From Hibiscus mutabilis (Eukaryota; Streptophyta; Magnoliopsida; Malvales; Malvaceae), in assembly GCA_019671005.1 (NCBI GenBank), contig CM033744.1:9726128-9790127 (forward strand): DNA of 64,000 bases. The letters run 5' to 3'. The notes below the pieces were generated by a model. The model had not been told where the DNA came from. It ran no database searches and worked only from the letters and a program-made list of their open reading frames with translations. Below are positions 1 to 11,985 of the stretch, piece by piece (the first letter of the stretch is position 1; each line of letters opens with the position of its first letter). Made by a program: the position numbers and the translations under genes.

Positions 1-2216
1 TGGAATTAGTGTGGTCAAAAACGTTGGACTACAGCTTGCCGGTTGATTTCTGCCGTCGAAAGTCGTTGCACACGCCATCGCTTATGCGTGGATGTGCTTC
101 AGCAGCTATTGAAGCCATCCATCCGGTTGGGCCAAGCCTAGCCTAAGTTGGCCTGCCAGTTGCAAGCCGAGCAAACCGCCATGCTGCCGTTGCCCGGCGT
201 TGACTTTTTCTAAGGGACTCTACCCAGGGGTTTCTCGACATTCTGAGTCCGTTGTCATTTTGCCAAATTTGAACCAGTAAGCTGTTTTTACGCATTTGAC
301 CTTGTAGCTTAGTTAGTGAATAGGGTTAAGTAATAATTGTGGTATTTGTATGTTTACGAGGATTGTTCAGGCTCAAATATCATATCAAGAGAAGCTTTTG
401 AGGAGCTCGAGTAAGGATTTATTGTTAATCGCTTAAGGTTAGTACACTTCAAACTCCTATTGCTTCACGAGCATCATAAATATGTTTGCCTTGCGTGTTA
501 GTATCTGCAAATTAGGTAGATGATAAATATGCATGTGTGGAGACTCGATATTTATGAGATGCATGATGATGTTACAAGTATAATGAGATTCATAGAGGCT
601 TTAGAGGTCGTGTAAGATCGTTTGAGATGTTCATATAATTATTTAATAATTATTTGATTGATTGAAATAATTTGATGTCTTGTATGCTTGTCCGAATAGA
701 TAGATGAGATTTGAAGGGAATTTTGTGTAAGGGTTAAATACTCGATTTAAATGATTATGAAGTCAGTAACTAATATTAATTGGGTGAGTGTATTATTAAA
801 CAAACCCTGGTGACTTTGATAAGCTTTAGGGATCGAATAAATGTTATAATATCATAACCCCAAAAAATGGTATGAACACGTGAATAGGGTATCGATACGA
901 GTTTTGGTCGTATCGATGAGTGATTGGGGGTCGTATCGGTACGAGTTGACGTCTACCAGTAGTTGTAGAAATTAGGGATTTCCAATAAACTATATTAGTA
1001 TCTATACACATGTAAGTATCGGTACCCAAGGGTACCGTATCGATACTCGTGTTCGAGTATCAGTACCCATTAGACGATATAATCTATATTGCTAATAAAA
1101 AAATAAGAAATTAACGTGGGATATAAATGAGATGAAATGTATTAATAAGATAACTAATGCGGATGATTAATATTCTCTTCCATAATGTATTAACAAGTTT
1201 GTAAACTTAATTGGGTGGCTTGTGGTAATAGCAACCATAGGAGATCCTTGGTGGATCGAGTATTGTTGTGTGTTGTATGGTAACTTGGTCAATATTGTGT
1301 ACGGTTTGGACACTTGGTTGGTTGAGTCACATGTGATTGACGTGATCCTAATACCCAGAGAAAGAGTGTTGCAACACCATGGTTAGAAATTCTGAATGTA
1401 CGTTCCTGATGTTGTATGACACCAGGCCTCATTCAATAATACTCGAAAAGAGATACCGAGTATGGGTATACATTCTCGAGGCTGTGTAACACCAGGCCTC
1501 ACCCAGAGAGTGTGTGTATATTTCTGAGGCCATATGACACTGAGCCTCACTCAGAGTGTATGTTCCTGAGGTTGTATGACACTGGGCCTTACTCCAAGTT
1601 TATGGTATGACTTTGTGTGCTTTTTCTCGGATGATCTGGTGAGATATCGAGTATGATTGAGCCTTGTGTTCCATGTATGATGTTTTGCGATAATGAGAAC
1701 ATGTGTTTAGGCGACTAGTGGTAGCGCCACATATTTATTTATCTTTCTTTATTACTTGTACTAGCTTGTATACTTATGTTTATGATTAACATGAAGTATA
1801 GTAGAGTAGATGTGTACCACTAAGCTTTGTAAGCCCAGCGCTCAGAATCGTTGCTTTCGTGAGTAGGTTGATCGTCAGATTGTTGGATCGAAAAGCATTA
1901 TCGGTGTGGGATTCTAATATGTGGTGATCTCCAGAGTACGATACTTGTATTTAGTGGGCTATGTATTCATAGGACCTTATGTAGTGGAGTCTATAATTCT
2001 TATTTTTGAAATTGTATTAATCAAACCGTATGTTAAAATGTTTTAAGTTTAAATTGGAGCTCATTTGTACTGTTTTGATTATTTAACTATATTTTCAATT
2101 GTGGGCTTTAAATGTTTTTGAGACATACCTTGTTGGGCTAAACCCAGATTGAGAAATTTTATGGTTTTGGTTTGGGCTTGAGGCTCAAATGTGGCATCCA
2201 AGTCAAGAGTGTTACA
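1..2216 (+). mobile_element. 5' LTR of a Ty3/gypsy (Tekay/Del-like) element, cut by window edge
   Basis: The segment ends in GTTACA at 2211-2216 and is followed after four bases by a primer-binding site. Blocks at 1360-1620 and 1790-1990 recur in the same order in the 3' LTR at 46697-47797, and the second block recurs in the solo LTR at 53845-56597. The block near 420-510 recurs at 54340-54400. The 5' end lies outside the window, so the true length is unknown; related LTRs here are 2.7-3.6 kb. A cluster of CGATAC/GGTACC-type words sits at 880-1070. Family assignment rests on internal comparison and the primer site. Confidence 0.75.
880..1070 (+). repeat. GTAYCGRTAC word cluster in LTR
   Basis: Repeated near-palindromic words (for example GTATCGATACG, GTATCGGTACG, GTACCGTATCG, CAGTACCC) occur at short irregular spacing. 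The same kind of cluster occurs at 4750-4835, 27310-27555, 34280-34580, 50255-50660 and 54605-55010. Confidence 0.7.
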
Positions 2217-2220
2217 ATAG

Positions 2221-2232
2221 TGATATCAGAGC
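2221..2232 (+). promoter_or_regulatory. Retroelement primer-binding site (initiator Met-tRNA type)
   Basis: TGATATCAGAGC lies four bases after the LTR end and differs at one base from TGGTATCAGAGC, the site complementary to the 3' end of initiator methionine tRNA used by most plant Ty3/gypsy elements. It fixes the orientation of the element as plus. Confidence 0.8.
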
Positions 2233-4282
2233 TTAGGTTTAGTCAATTCTAGGAAACCCTATAGTGGTATGGGTGTTTTAGTAAGGTGTCTAGTGAATGC
2301 AAGCCCTTAAATTAAGTTCTTAAACCTTAATACTAGAATCCTGATGGTGTGTCCAATGTTGCAACGTTATAATGGTTATGATCGTGGCTGAGAGGGTCGA
2401 GTTAAGTGTTTAGTCGTTCATGAGAGTAATTTTAGGGGTGAAGTCGCCCCGGATTGTTGAGATGCGAGTTAGTTGAATGACGCCAAAGTCAAGGATGTGT
2501 CATCTTCCCGCTACCTGAATAGTGTTTTTGTTGTGTGTTGTAGTCATTCTAAAGCCTTCGGATACGTTATGAGAGTTTGTGGCAAATAAATTTCATCGTT
2601 ATGCGTGAATAACGTTTACAATGTGGGTATGGATAACCTACTTCCAAAATCGATCAGTGGATGCACGTTGGTTGGAGGACCCTTTGTTTGCTTAAAAAAG
2701 AGTCTCGTTGATACTTGGGAAGTATCATCGTCTTTTTCAAAGGTATTTCTCGAAGATAGTGGATTCGGGATCCACTAGTTCGTTAGAGTGTGGCCGAAGT
2801 TAGACGTTCTACAAGTTTGAAAGAACTATCTTCTTAAGAGTTATTGTACCTTAAAAATTACTTTGGTTAATTAAGCGTGATGCTAGCCAGTAATGTCGAG
2901 TATGGACTCAAAGCTATGAGACCGCGAAGGAACCCAACCCTTGGTGATGAGAATGTTGAGCTGTTGCCCTTCTATCGTGGTTTTTGTAGTGGTTGTTTAG
3001 AGAATAGCATGATGGCGTTGTGGGACATGTTCAATCATTTAGTAGATATCAATATGTGTACAGTTCGACGCTCGAGAGCCTTCTGACTGTTGGAGTGCTT
3101 GTTTATGCTTCTTAGAGGAGTCGCTAGGACTTCCCCTATCAAGAACGTGAATAGATGTTGAGTCAAGACTGAGTTGGTCGTCGGTGCCTATCATTGTTAT
3201 CAAAAGACAGCGACCTAGTTGAGAAAGTCAGAGTTTTAGTTGTAAAGGTGCAACTTGAACGAGGTTTCTTATGTCTCAATGTTTCACCCAACGAAGAGTC
3301 GAGCTTGTTCTCTAGTAAGAAGTTGGTTCGTTGAGGTGATGCTTAAACTGTTGATAGCTTGTTAAGTGGCAGTGGAAGACCGTTACCTGTCTCCTAGGGT
3401 GGATGACTCGTTTAACCGATTGTGAAGTACCCATGTGTTTTTCTAGGATTAGTTGAAGAATAAGATGATTACGGTTAAAGTGTTGAAGGCTTGTAGTTTC
3501 AAAATGAATTTTGGAATGAGGATTTCTCTCTTTAGGGTGTGTCGTGGTAACGTTTAATGTTTGTAGTGACATTTGAGGTGTTTCAGCAATAATAAGGTGG
3601 GGGCCACCATTTTGTCTCTCGAATGTAAGTTTGATGCTTTATATGACACGTGTGAATGTATAAAGAATATAGAAAGATGAGTGTTGGCAAGATAATTACC
3701 TTAATGACCTTGTGTAGGGGAAAGGTTAGTTACCGTGTAATTAGTTAAGGAACCAAGGGTTGAGACTTTGTAAATGCTTTGTTTGAATCACATTTTTTCT
3801 TGGAACAAGACCAGGAACATTGGTGGAGATCCGAGCTGCGTTAGACCATTTTGTTGTAATAATGGTATTGACTCGATTAAAGTCGATTAAGGTTCTAGAT
3901 CTTCGATGATGTTTTATTGTTCTACATTTTTGTGCTAAAGAGAGGAAAAATTGTGTCCAACTCCAACAGTGTAAAATTTTGGATACTTGATCTTTAAGGG
4001 ATTTGAGATTTGGACAATGACGTGGGTTGAAGTAATTAAGAGCTGTTGATCGATCACCACCTAAGTAAATTGAACTTGATAAGCGATAGATTGTATGAAG
4101 TTAGTTCGGGTTATAGTATCATGATGTCCATGCCAGGTACTAAGGTGAGAAACTTTGACAAAAGATGTTCAAATAGATGAGCTTACTTCAGAAGTGAGTC
4201 TACCCCTTAGGAGTGAAGAGTATAACTTTGCCAAGTTAATTATTGAAAAACATTGCTATAGACATGTAGGAGTTAATCGTAA
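2233..4282 (+). other. Decayed interior of gypsy element
   Basis: No intact frame. An ATG at 2916 opens a short frame beginning MRPRRNPTLGDENVELL, which resembles the start of a Tekay-type gag protein but stops at 3086. Past this, all frames carry many stops and I recognise no protease, reverse transcriptase or integrase. The interior probably represents a gag region plus untranslated sequence, truncated before pol. Confidence 0.4.
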
Positions 4283-4660
4283 TTAACTTAGGGTATTGCT
4301 ATCGACAGAGGTAATACTAACCTTAAAATTTGCTCGACAATAAAACCAAGGCTGAAAGTTATTAAATGTTAGCTTTGCTAGCGTGAAATCCATACATCCA
4401 TTGCCAACGCCCACCATCCATTTGAATACATTTGTTTGTCGATCTGCTTGAACTTTTATTTTATTTTCTTTAGTCATTTTTCTTAAATCCAAAAATCTAA
4501 TTCAAACTCATTTGTTCCCATTAACAAGTAAAATATCATGGCATTTAATTCCTGGACAATTCTTGTGGATACGATACTCAGTTCACTACTGTATTAATTA
4601 CTGACCGTGTATATTGCACGTAAAAGACTTAAACTTGGCATTATTTTTTGGCATATTTAC
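4283..4660. mobile_element. Possible LTR fragment of another gypsy lineage
   Basis: The stretch around 4550-4625 (TTCTTGTGGATACGATACTC and following) resembles LTR ends of plant Athila-type elements as I remember them. There is no structural support such as a target duplication, so this is only a suggestion. Confidence 0.25.
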
Positions 4661-4739
4661 ATTAATTCATCATTTATTTGCCTAGCGTTAGTCAGTCGGC
4701 AACTGCCTATGCGGGGAGATCAAGGATTGCAAGTGATAG

Positions 4740-5763
4740 TCGTGTAAGAGAGTACCGATGCTAGCTCAATGTGGTACTGGTACTTGATCTATCTGGTGTC
4801 GGTATTGATCGGTCAATACCGGTACGCACGAGTTTTGTTGGTTAAGCTCCGAGTTAAGGGTTGGGTAACTTAGGGAGTCGTAAGAAGTAGCACATGATTG
4901 TAATTAAAAGGATACAATTTTGTGATCGAATTTGGGTTCGATAGTTTTTGATGAATTTTTAGATCGTGTAGTGGGTGTTTAAGAGAAAGATATATCAAGG
5001 CAAGAGATTTTTCCTATATAGAGGAGAAAGTTGTACCAAACTTTTGTCGCGTGTTTTTGGAGACTGAGTGGAGTCGTGTGTTTAAGATAGTGATAAGTGG
5101 TTGACCTGTCATCAGTTAGGAGTCTAACATTGAGTTCTTCAGAGTTGTTGTGATGTTTCGATGTTCCTTAGTGGAATTAAAAGATGACCGTGAATCTTGT
5201 AAAGGATTTGTGAATGCACAGCTTCGATGGGATTACGTTGAGTAAGGGTTTGTGGGTACCCGACTCTCTCGACCTTCCTGAATACGGTGGTGGCCTCGAT
5301 TTTTTGATTTGAGCCCTCTAACCCTTTCAACTGGACAACCCAAATTTTTTTCTTTCTCTCTCCCTCCGACGACAGCTCCGATGGCGATGCCGCTGGTATC
5401 GGTGGACTTGTCTCGACGAGATGAACACAATGGCAGAGGTGGTGTCGCAATTGGACGGCTAGATCTTCGTATATCGGAGTTTGAATCTTTCACCCTTAAA
5501 CTTTCTCTCTTCTTCGCTCTCCCACCATTCTCATCTTTTTCTTTTTTCTCTCTCCTCATAATATCCCTATTCACCTTTTTACCCGTTCAAACTTATTTAA
5601 AATTCAAAACCCCTTATTATTATTATTATTATTTCACCAAACATGAGCCCAACTTAAAGTTTCTATCCAAAAAGCCTAATAACCTATTTAATGGGCTCTC
5701 AACTATCGACCCGTAATTCGGATCCAAGATTCGATTTATTAACCTGAAAACCGGGTCATTACA
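4740..5763 (-). mobile_element. LTR-like fragment, probable minus-strand 5' end at 5763
   Basis: Read on the minus strand from 5763 the sequence begins TGTAATGACCCGG, close to the TGTAACGACCCGG start of the solo LTR at 53845. It contains a GTAYCGRTAC cluster at about 4750-4835 and a TTATTATTATT microsatellite at 5611-5631. No target duplication was found. Long frames on both strands at 5233-5716 have LTR-like composition and show no protein family. The fragment abuts the orphan dioxygenase exon, so it or a related insertion may have removed the upstream exons. Confidence 0.45.
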
Positions 5764-5888
5764 ATGCCTTTTCTTTGTTATTTTCGCCCTTCATGCTTAA
5801 TCTGTTTTTTAGTTTGATTTTTCAAAAGAGTGTATTTGTGTCGATGAATTTTCTGGTGTTTGAAGATCTCTTGGGTGCAAATTTTCAG

Positions 5889-6146
5889 ATTCTGTCAAAT
5901 GATGAGTATGTAAGTGTGGAGCACAGAGTTCTGGCTAATCCTTCCGAAGAACCCCGAGTGTCCATCGCTATTTTCTTCAATCCTAGTGCCAGGGAAGCCT
6001 TGTATGGACCATTTTCCGAGCTTACTTTACCGGAGAAACCACCCCGATACCGTCAGTTTGTATATCATGACTACATGAAGAGGTTCTTCACCAAGGAACT
6101 GGATGGGAAAACTTTGACCAATTACTATAGGATGTGTGTTTTTTAG
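5889..6146 (+). pseudogene. Orphan last exon of 2-oxoglutarate/Fe(II) dioxygenase (ACC-oxidase-homolog type)
   Basis: After a splice-acceptor-like TTTTCAG the frame starts ILSNDEYVSVEHRVLAN and runs through RVSIAIFF to LDGKTLTNYYRM. This is the C-terminal part of plant 2-oxoglutarate-dependent dioxygenases of the 1-aminocyclopropane-1-carboxylate oxidase homolog group. The His of VEHRV is the last iron ligand and the Arg-x-Ser of RVS binds the 2-oxoglutarate carboxylate. The family is normally about 350-370 residues; only about 85 are here, and the N-terminal half with the HxD iron ligands is absent upstream, where LTR sequence lies instead. The exon starts in phase 0, as in relatives. The remaining frame is intact, so loss was by truncation. 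A functional enzyme cannot be made from this locus. Confidence 0.8.
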
Positions 6147-6354
6147 TTTTTGATGTAAGAATATTCTGTAATATTAGATTCTTATATTTTCTTGTCCTAA
6201 TCAGACGATCCTGAAATACATTAATATTGATTATAATTAAAATATAAAACTATAATGTGGATTTATCTTACAATGACACCATTTCTGCTTAGCAATTTGC
6301 AGGTGAAACTAACACGAAGATCCAAAGGGAAACCGAGATCTGCCCCATCAAACC
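6147..6354. other. Intergenic spacer
   Basis: AT-rich spacer between two convergent pseudogenes. Nothing recognised. Confidence 0.5.
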
Positions 6355-9300
6355 CTACATGATTTTGTCAGACAAAGATGGAAGCCTTCGGTAGAAGTTA
6401 AGCACCGGTGACGGCATTTGGTCCCGGAACAGCGAATGCCGAAAATAGTAGAATCCGAATGCCATTTCTACCATCTTTGGTGGCACCAGGTATAGCACGA
6501 ATGCCACCATCAAACATAATACCACAAAAGATGGCCGTAGCTCGCGGATCTCGCCATGTCACTAATGCTTGTACACGTTCGCCTTGTGTAGCGAAATCGC
6601 CCAATATGTTTTGCACACATGCTCCGATTGCGCGTAGTTTATCATACCTCATGAGTATGACGTCCGGTGCTCGGTACTGTATCGAACTCTTCGTCGAGTT
6701 CATCACGATCGACATTGTCTGCCAATGAGATCTTAGGACATAAGTGGGGTAATTTGTCTTTTGATCGGAACCTATAGTTCCAAATTCCAATCACGGACAC
6801 ATAAAATGCTAACGTGGGAAAGATCAAATCAGGGAACCAAACCAACATCACTACCAATGCATGCACAAGTATTGTAGCCGTTGGATTCTTCCATCCACGT
6901 TATTCTCTATCCACCGTATAATATCGATCACACTCGATGACACGTTGACTATCCTTGACCAATTCGCACGTACTTTTCGCATGCCGAATTGTGCGAGTCT
7001 GCGGCGAGCATGTAGCGTACCACTTCACTCCTTAGTGGCGGCTCGGATATCGACAAGTGTGCGGCCAAGATCTTCACGGCCATGCTCCTCAGTATCTCTT
7101 GTTGGCCCATTCCTAAAGGCTTGATGTGGTGCATCAACGGCAGCAAAGGTTGGGAGTACACGTGTAAGAAATCAAGTGTCGGAGCTGCACGAACAAACCT
7201 TATAGCCACCTCCAGCTCACCCATTTTTTGTACCCCGTTATTACCCAACATCACCAACGGATACGTATTTTTATACACTTTACCGTTTCCGATGTAGATA
7301 GACGTATCCGTACTTTCCCCATCCTAAAATCAGGACTCGTGGCTTCTTTTCACCGTTGCCGTCCAACGCTCCCCGGCTATCGAAGACGCCAATTGTCAAC
7401 ACCGTACATGGATCGTACACCTTCCACGTGTACTGCTCATTCCATTTTGGATCCAAAGTCTCCGATATCGTACGGGTCCGGACCCACTTCGACCCGTATT
7501 TTGCCGCGGTGTATGTATCCGTAGACCCTTTGCCGTTTGTAGTTTTCATCGGCAACAAATTTTTACAGCCAATAATCCCAAGCTCAAGTGTCCCGACCGC
7601 CGACTTCCACAGTTGTCTTGCCGTCGGCCGATAGTCGCTGCACACGTGCGCCGCCTCATCCATCACGTGATATCCGCCGTCGAAACATAGGCTCAAATGA
7701 ACTCTGCCTTTGTAGCCTTTCTTATCACTTTTTGGGTCCTCGAGATTGAACCATCGAGATATCATTTTCCGATCGTCGACACGACGTTCGATTGAGGTCA
7801 GCGGGATTCCGACGACTCCCAACGTCACCGGTCCTTTTTGTTGACGGTACTCGAGAAAGAATATTAAATGTTTGCTAAATGGCTCGGCGGCTACGAACAT
7901 GAGATCTTCATTCCACGACGGATTGCCGTTACGAGAAACTGAAACTTTGGTTTTCTGTACTTGGAATCCCAACTGCGCTTTCATCTGAAACGAGCCTTCT
8001 TTTAACGCCGTTAACGGCAGAATGTCTTGCGCTTCGAGGATGGAAGCTCGAAGGTACCAAAGCTTGGGAGAGAGATAAATTTTGGCTCGAGAATTGACAA
8101 GGTTTCCGGCGGGGTCCTATTTCCACGAATCGGGAAATGCCTCGTCCGCTTGGGTTCCGATCCACGTGGCAAGCATTAGATCACCTCTATGGGATCCACC
8201 TCCTTCCAATCGGTACCATTGCGGCGCCAATGGACTGTCTGGTGGGTCTCGTAAAGGAATCTCAGTCGCGTCGAAGCAGATTCCGCCTAAGAAATTGGCG
8301 CCACCCGCATCTGCCCAAACAGAAATTTGTAGAATTGAGGAAGTTTCCGGTGTGTCGCGGGCGAAGGCAAATGTCTGATCCCACTTGAAATACTTGGCCT
8401 TTCGAGCTGGCTTTGATGTGACGTGACTACCGGCGACGGCGATTTTAACGACGGGACTTCTATTGGTGGGTAAGCTACCCGCTTGCACTACTTTGACGAA
8501 AACGTAATGCATTTTGTCAACGAGATCCAACGAAGACCGTTCGATTCGGGAGTGATCAGGTGAGTCCAAGGAGGAAGAAGCATAACTAGCCGGGGTTGCT
8601 GGTCGTGTGAGCGGCGGAGGAGCAGAGGTGGTTCGGGCAACTTTGATTTCCGGGATGGAACCCGACCGATGCCATGATATCCGGTTGCGGCGCTGGGTCC
8701 CAATTTGCTGACGTAGGGTCGAGCACAATGTCATCACCATGATCATCGGCTTGTACGGATTGCGAATCTGCTCCTGGCTCCACTTGATCATCCCCTTCTG
8801 CTGGCTTTTCACCCTCACCCTCAGCTTCAGCACCCTTCTCCCCCTCACCATCCGCCATCGGCTCAACCGGAAGCGCCACCGTCGCTTCCGCTTGACTTGC
8901 AACATTATTGTCACCAGGCATCTCAGCCGGCGTTTGTTGTTGTACAGACGACACAGGGGCTGCTTCATTATCCGCCAGTGGCTCCACCTTCACCTCCTCC
9001 GCTTTCTTCTCCTCCACAGGCGGCGGAGGTGGCACTACTACTTCATCAACATAATAAACCTTCAAACCGATCTCACCTCGAATCCAACTGAGCAAATATT
9101 TCCTCTCCAAAGGGTAATAAATCAAAGCTTCTTCACCCTTCTTAACAAACTGGCCCGAACTCAACTTCAATCTCCCCAGAGAATTGTTCCTACTGGTTGG
9201 CCCAAGATTCTTATCATGGTAAACATCAAGCTCAAGCGTGTCACTGAAAACATCCGAGGGTTTCTCCATGTTGAACCGAAGAACCTCGTTCCACGTAGGG

Positions 9301-9449
9301 TTTATGTCCCTCGAAACCGTCTTCGTCTTCTTCCTCTGCCCGTAGTAATCCACCACAACGTAAGGACTCGACGCCCCGTGGCCATCTTTGGGCACTAGAT
9401 TACGCGCATCAACCACTTCTACCACGAGTTTCTGAATTGTCGTCGCCAT
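6355..9449 (-). pseudogene. MCTP (multiple C2 domain and transmembrane region protein, QUIRKY-like), frameshifted
   Basis: Intact family members are about 1000-residue proteins that tether the endoplasmic reticulum to the plasma membrane at plasmodesmata. Start is the ATG at 9449 (MATTIQKLVVEVVDARNLVP). Visible in order: C2A (to about 9100), a PPPPPVEEKK acidic linker, C2B (8520-8130), C2C (8070-7800), C2D (7600-7370), and the C-terminal phosphoribosyltransferase-like membrane region ending RRLPSLSDKIM with stop at 6355. The 3.1-kb span equals a full-length intronless gene. It is broken by an in-frame TAG at 8117-8119 and by apparent frameshifts near 8660, 7290, 6990, 6905, 6670 and 6530; between breaks the protein matches the family closely. 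Spread-out single-base lesions without truncation fit relaxed selection after duplication, although dense assembly errors would look similar. Confidence 0.9.
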
Positions 9450-9570
9450 GACTGAAACAAAAAACAAGGTATAGTTTTTCCTGATTAATTTTGCTGTATA
9501 TTATAATTATTACTTTACATTATAAATTGGAGTGAAAAAGAGAGAGGGTTTTGTGGGTTTATAGAGAGGA

Positions 9571-9579
9571 GTTATATAG
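9571..9579 (-). promoter_or_regulatory. TATA box of the MCTP pseudogene
   Basis: CTATATAAC on the minus strand, about 120 bases before the ATG at 9449, followed by a CT-rich leader. Spacing is normal for a plant core promoter. Confidence 0.45.
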
Positions 9580-9874
9580 TGTGAAAGAAAGTGAAGTAAA
9601 GACATTTGAAGGTGCATTAAGTAACTTAACCTACAAGGAGAAGAACAGCTTTTCTTTTTAAATGAATACATCACGGTGAAGATTCTTCAAGCTTTTGCTT
9701 TTGACAATCCTTTAGGACTAACTGTATATTTAGGAATTGTTATTCTTTGTTTTTGAAAAATAAAAGATCTAATTGCTCAACCCTAGATGAGCTGAGTAGC
9801 ATAAAGAAGGAAAAGGGTGATGGAATCATGGAAGCTTTTGTCAAAGAGGGGTGTCTTTTTCTTTATAGACGTCG

Positions 9875-9910
9875 GTGCCAGTGCCAGTGCCAGTGCCAGT
9901 GCCAGTGCCA
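9875..9910 (+). repeat. (GTGCCA)6 microsatellite
   Basis: Six perfect tandem copies of the hexamer GTGCCA. It makes both strands look open in several frames, which explains the short repetitive ORFs here. Confidence 0.95.
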
Positions 9911-9969
9911 GGCTATAATGCAGATCTTTGTTTTCATGATGGGTAATTAGATAAAAATAAGTGATTTTA

Positions 9970-10293
9970 GGGCAATTTTGGCTAAATATTCCCCTTGGGG
10001 AAATAATTTGGAAATATACCCCCATCAGAAATTATTTAGAAAAATATCTCCTATTTAGTTCACATAATTATGAATCGCGTTCTGGTAGGCGCGATTTCAA
10101 AAATTGCGTTTTAATGGGCGAGACTTTTGGATGATGTAGCACGTCGTTTAAGGTGCCGGAATTTAATATTCTGGGATAAAAAGTCGCGCCCAGCTGGACG
10201 CGATTTTTACGAGAATACGAAAGAGAGCAGCGCAAATTTATCGCACTATCTGCGTAGAAGTCTCGGTTGGTCAAGCACGATTTCTATGTTATT
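9970..10293 (+). repeat. Left terminal inverted repeat of MULE
   Basis: Pairs with 13337-13646 in inverse orientation. It contains several GCGATTT/AATCGCG words which continue inward to about 10550. Confidence 0.85.
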
Positions 10294-10884
10294 TAAAACT
10301 AAAATTGCGTTTTGCGAAGCGTTATTTTCGTACTTAAAATTGTCTATAATTGAAATTATTTATCACTGCCCGCATAGTTAAATTTAGGCGGGTTTAAATT
10401 ACTTAAATCGCAGTTGATGCAACGCGATTTCTTTGTAAAAATAGTTAACCGGTTTGAATTTCAAAATAAATGAATGCGTCGTTTGAATTTCAAAAAGAAA
10501 AATCGCGCCCAACACATCGCGATTTCTATTGAACAGTCGCGTTGAAACCGATGCAATTTTTCCTATAAATTGGCCCTCTTCCCACCATTCTTCCCCAACC
10601 ACAACCCAAACATTCCCTTCTCTTCTAGTTTTTTAATATTTTTTTTCAATTTGTCTTGTTTGATATAAATGGTGGGGTTGATACGGTTTGATCACAAGCA
10701 CGTATTCGATTATTAGCGAACACATATAAGTTTTATCTGTTTATTTTAAATTGCTATATATTTTTTTATATTTTCATATTATTATTTTTTTTTAAATTTA
10801 ATATATTTATTATAATTTCATTTTTTAGAATGAGGTTGAACATCGAGTCGAAGTTTTTATAACTCGGTTGACGAAAGGACCGCA

Positions 10885-11607
10885 CCCGGCTCTAAAGAAT
10901 TATATCGAGTAGGCCGGGTTTTATCACATCTCCAAAATTATTGGAGGTGTCAAATTAGAATTGAATTTGATCAACGCTCTTCTAGAGAGGTGGAGACCGG
11001 AGACATACATATTCAACCTTCCGTGCGGAGAGGCCATGATCACTTTGGAAGATGTTTCTCATATTCTCGGTCTTCTAGTTGATGGATACCCTATTACGGC
11101 ACCGATGACTGGCATGGCCTGTGTTTAGAGTTGCTAGGGGTTGTGCCAAATAGGTCGATCGGTGGAAAACTTTACTTGAGCTGGATTCGTGAAATTTTTT
11201 TAAACTTATCGGACGACGTGAACGAGAAAGTGAAGAAGGTAAAAATAATTTCTTGATATCATATTTTTAATATATTTAATATTTTTAATATATTTTTGGA
11301 GTATTGTAGATATATGCTTGCGCTTATATTTTACAAATAATCAGTTGTATATTGATGCCTGACAAATCCTGCAATTTAGTTCACATGTTGTGGCTGCGAC
11401 ATTTGCGTGATTTTGAAGAAGCCAATAGATTGAGTTGGGGGTCTGCCTTATTAGCACATAGGAAGATGTGCCTAAACACCCATCCTGCCAAAGTCACTAT
11501 TGGAGGCTGTCTTTTGTTGCTGCAATCTTGGGCGTGGTTCAGAATATCGTTTTTACATCTGGAGCTGAGCGAGCCACGTCCCTATGTTTTTCCACTTTGT
11601 TTTAGGT
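10885..11607 (+). pseudogene. Plant mobile domain (PMD, MAIN-like) coding region
   Basis: Exon-like blocks read AGFYHISKIIGG, then LINALLERWRPETYIF, CGEAMITLEDVSHILGL and a second block with ILMPDKSCNLVHMLWL and TIGGCLLLLQSWAWF. These are hallmark segments of the plant mobile domain, known from MAIN/MAIL1 proteins and from MULE and gypsy elements that captured it. An intron may run from a GTAAAAATAA donor near 11239 to about 11309. A TAG lies just before AGFYH and another after TGMACV, so the copy is dead as it stands. Host PMD proteins act in silencing and meristem maintenance; transposon PMD roles are not settled. Confidence 0.8.
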
Positions 11608-11985
11608 AAGGAAAAAGTTATTACTATTTATATACTTTTATTTAAAAAATTAATTTTATTTTTGTGATATCCAATTTAATGGAGGAATAGCCCCATGAAT
11701 GTTATGAAGGGTGAATTTCTCCAAGAATCAGGTAAAAATTTCTACTTTATTTGTTATCTAATTTTCATATTTATTTAAATTAAAGTTATAATAATTTTTT
11801 TCATCTTTGAAGAGAACACGTCATTTATCACAAATTATTTATGATTGTCAAGGCGACATATTGGACGGTCACGATACCACTCATATATTACCCTTTTTGC
11901 AACCCTTGGAAAACAGACGACGGACTATATTGCAGATGGCCACCAATTCCATCCAACTCTCAAGGAAAAACTTTAAATATACACT

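Noticed and set aside
5233..5716. Overlapping 113- and 135-codon frames on both strands
   Set aside because: No family resemblance; they lie in LTR sequence of biased composition next to a TTA microsatellite.
7228..9398. Plus-strand frames antisense to the MCTP pseudogene, up to 219 codons
   Set aside because: Shadows of a GC-rich coding region on the minus strand, with no domain of their own.
9875..9910. CRISPR-like or protein repeat
   Set aside because: Simple hexamer microsatellite without spacers; no CRISPR array exists in this window.
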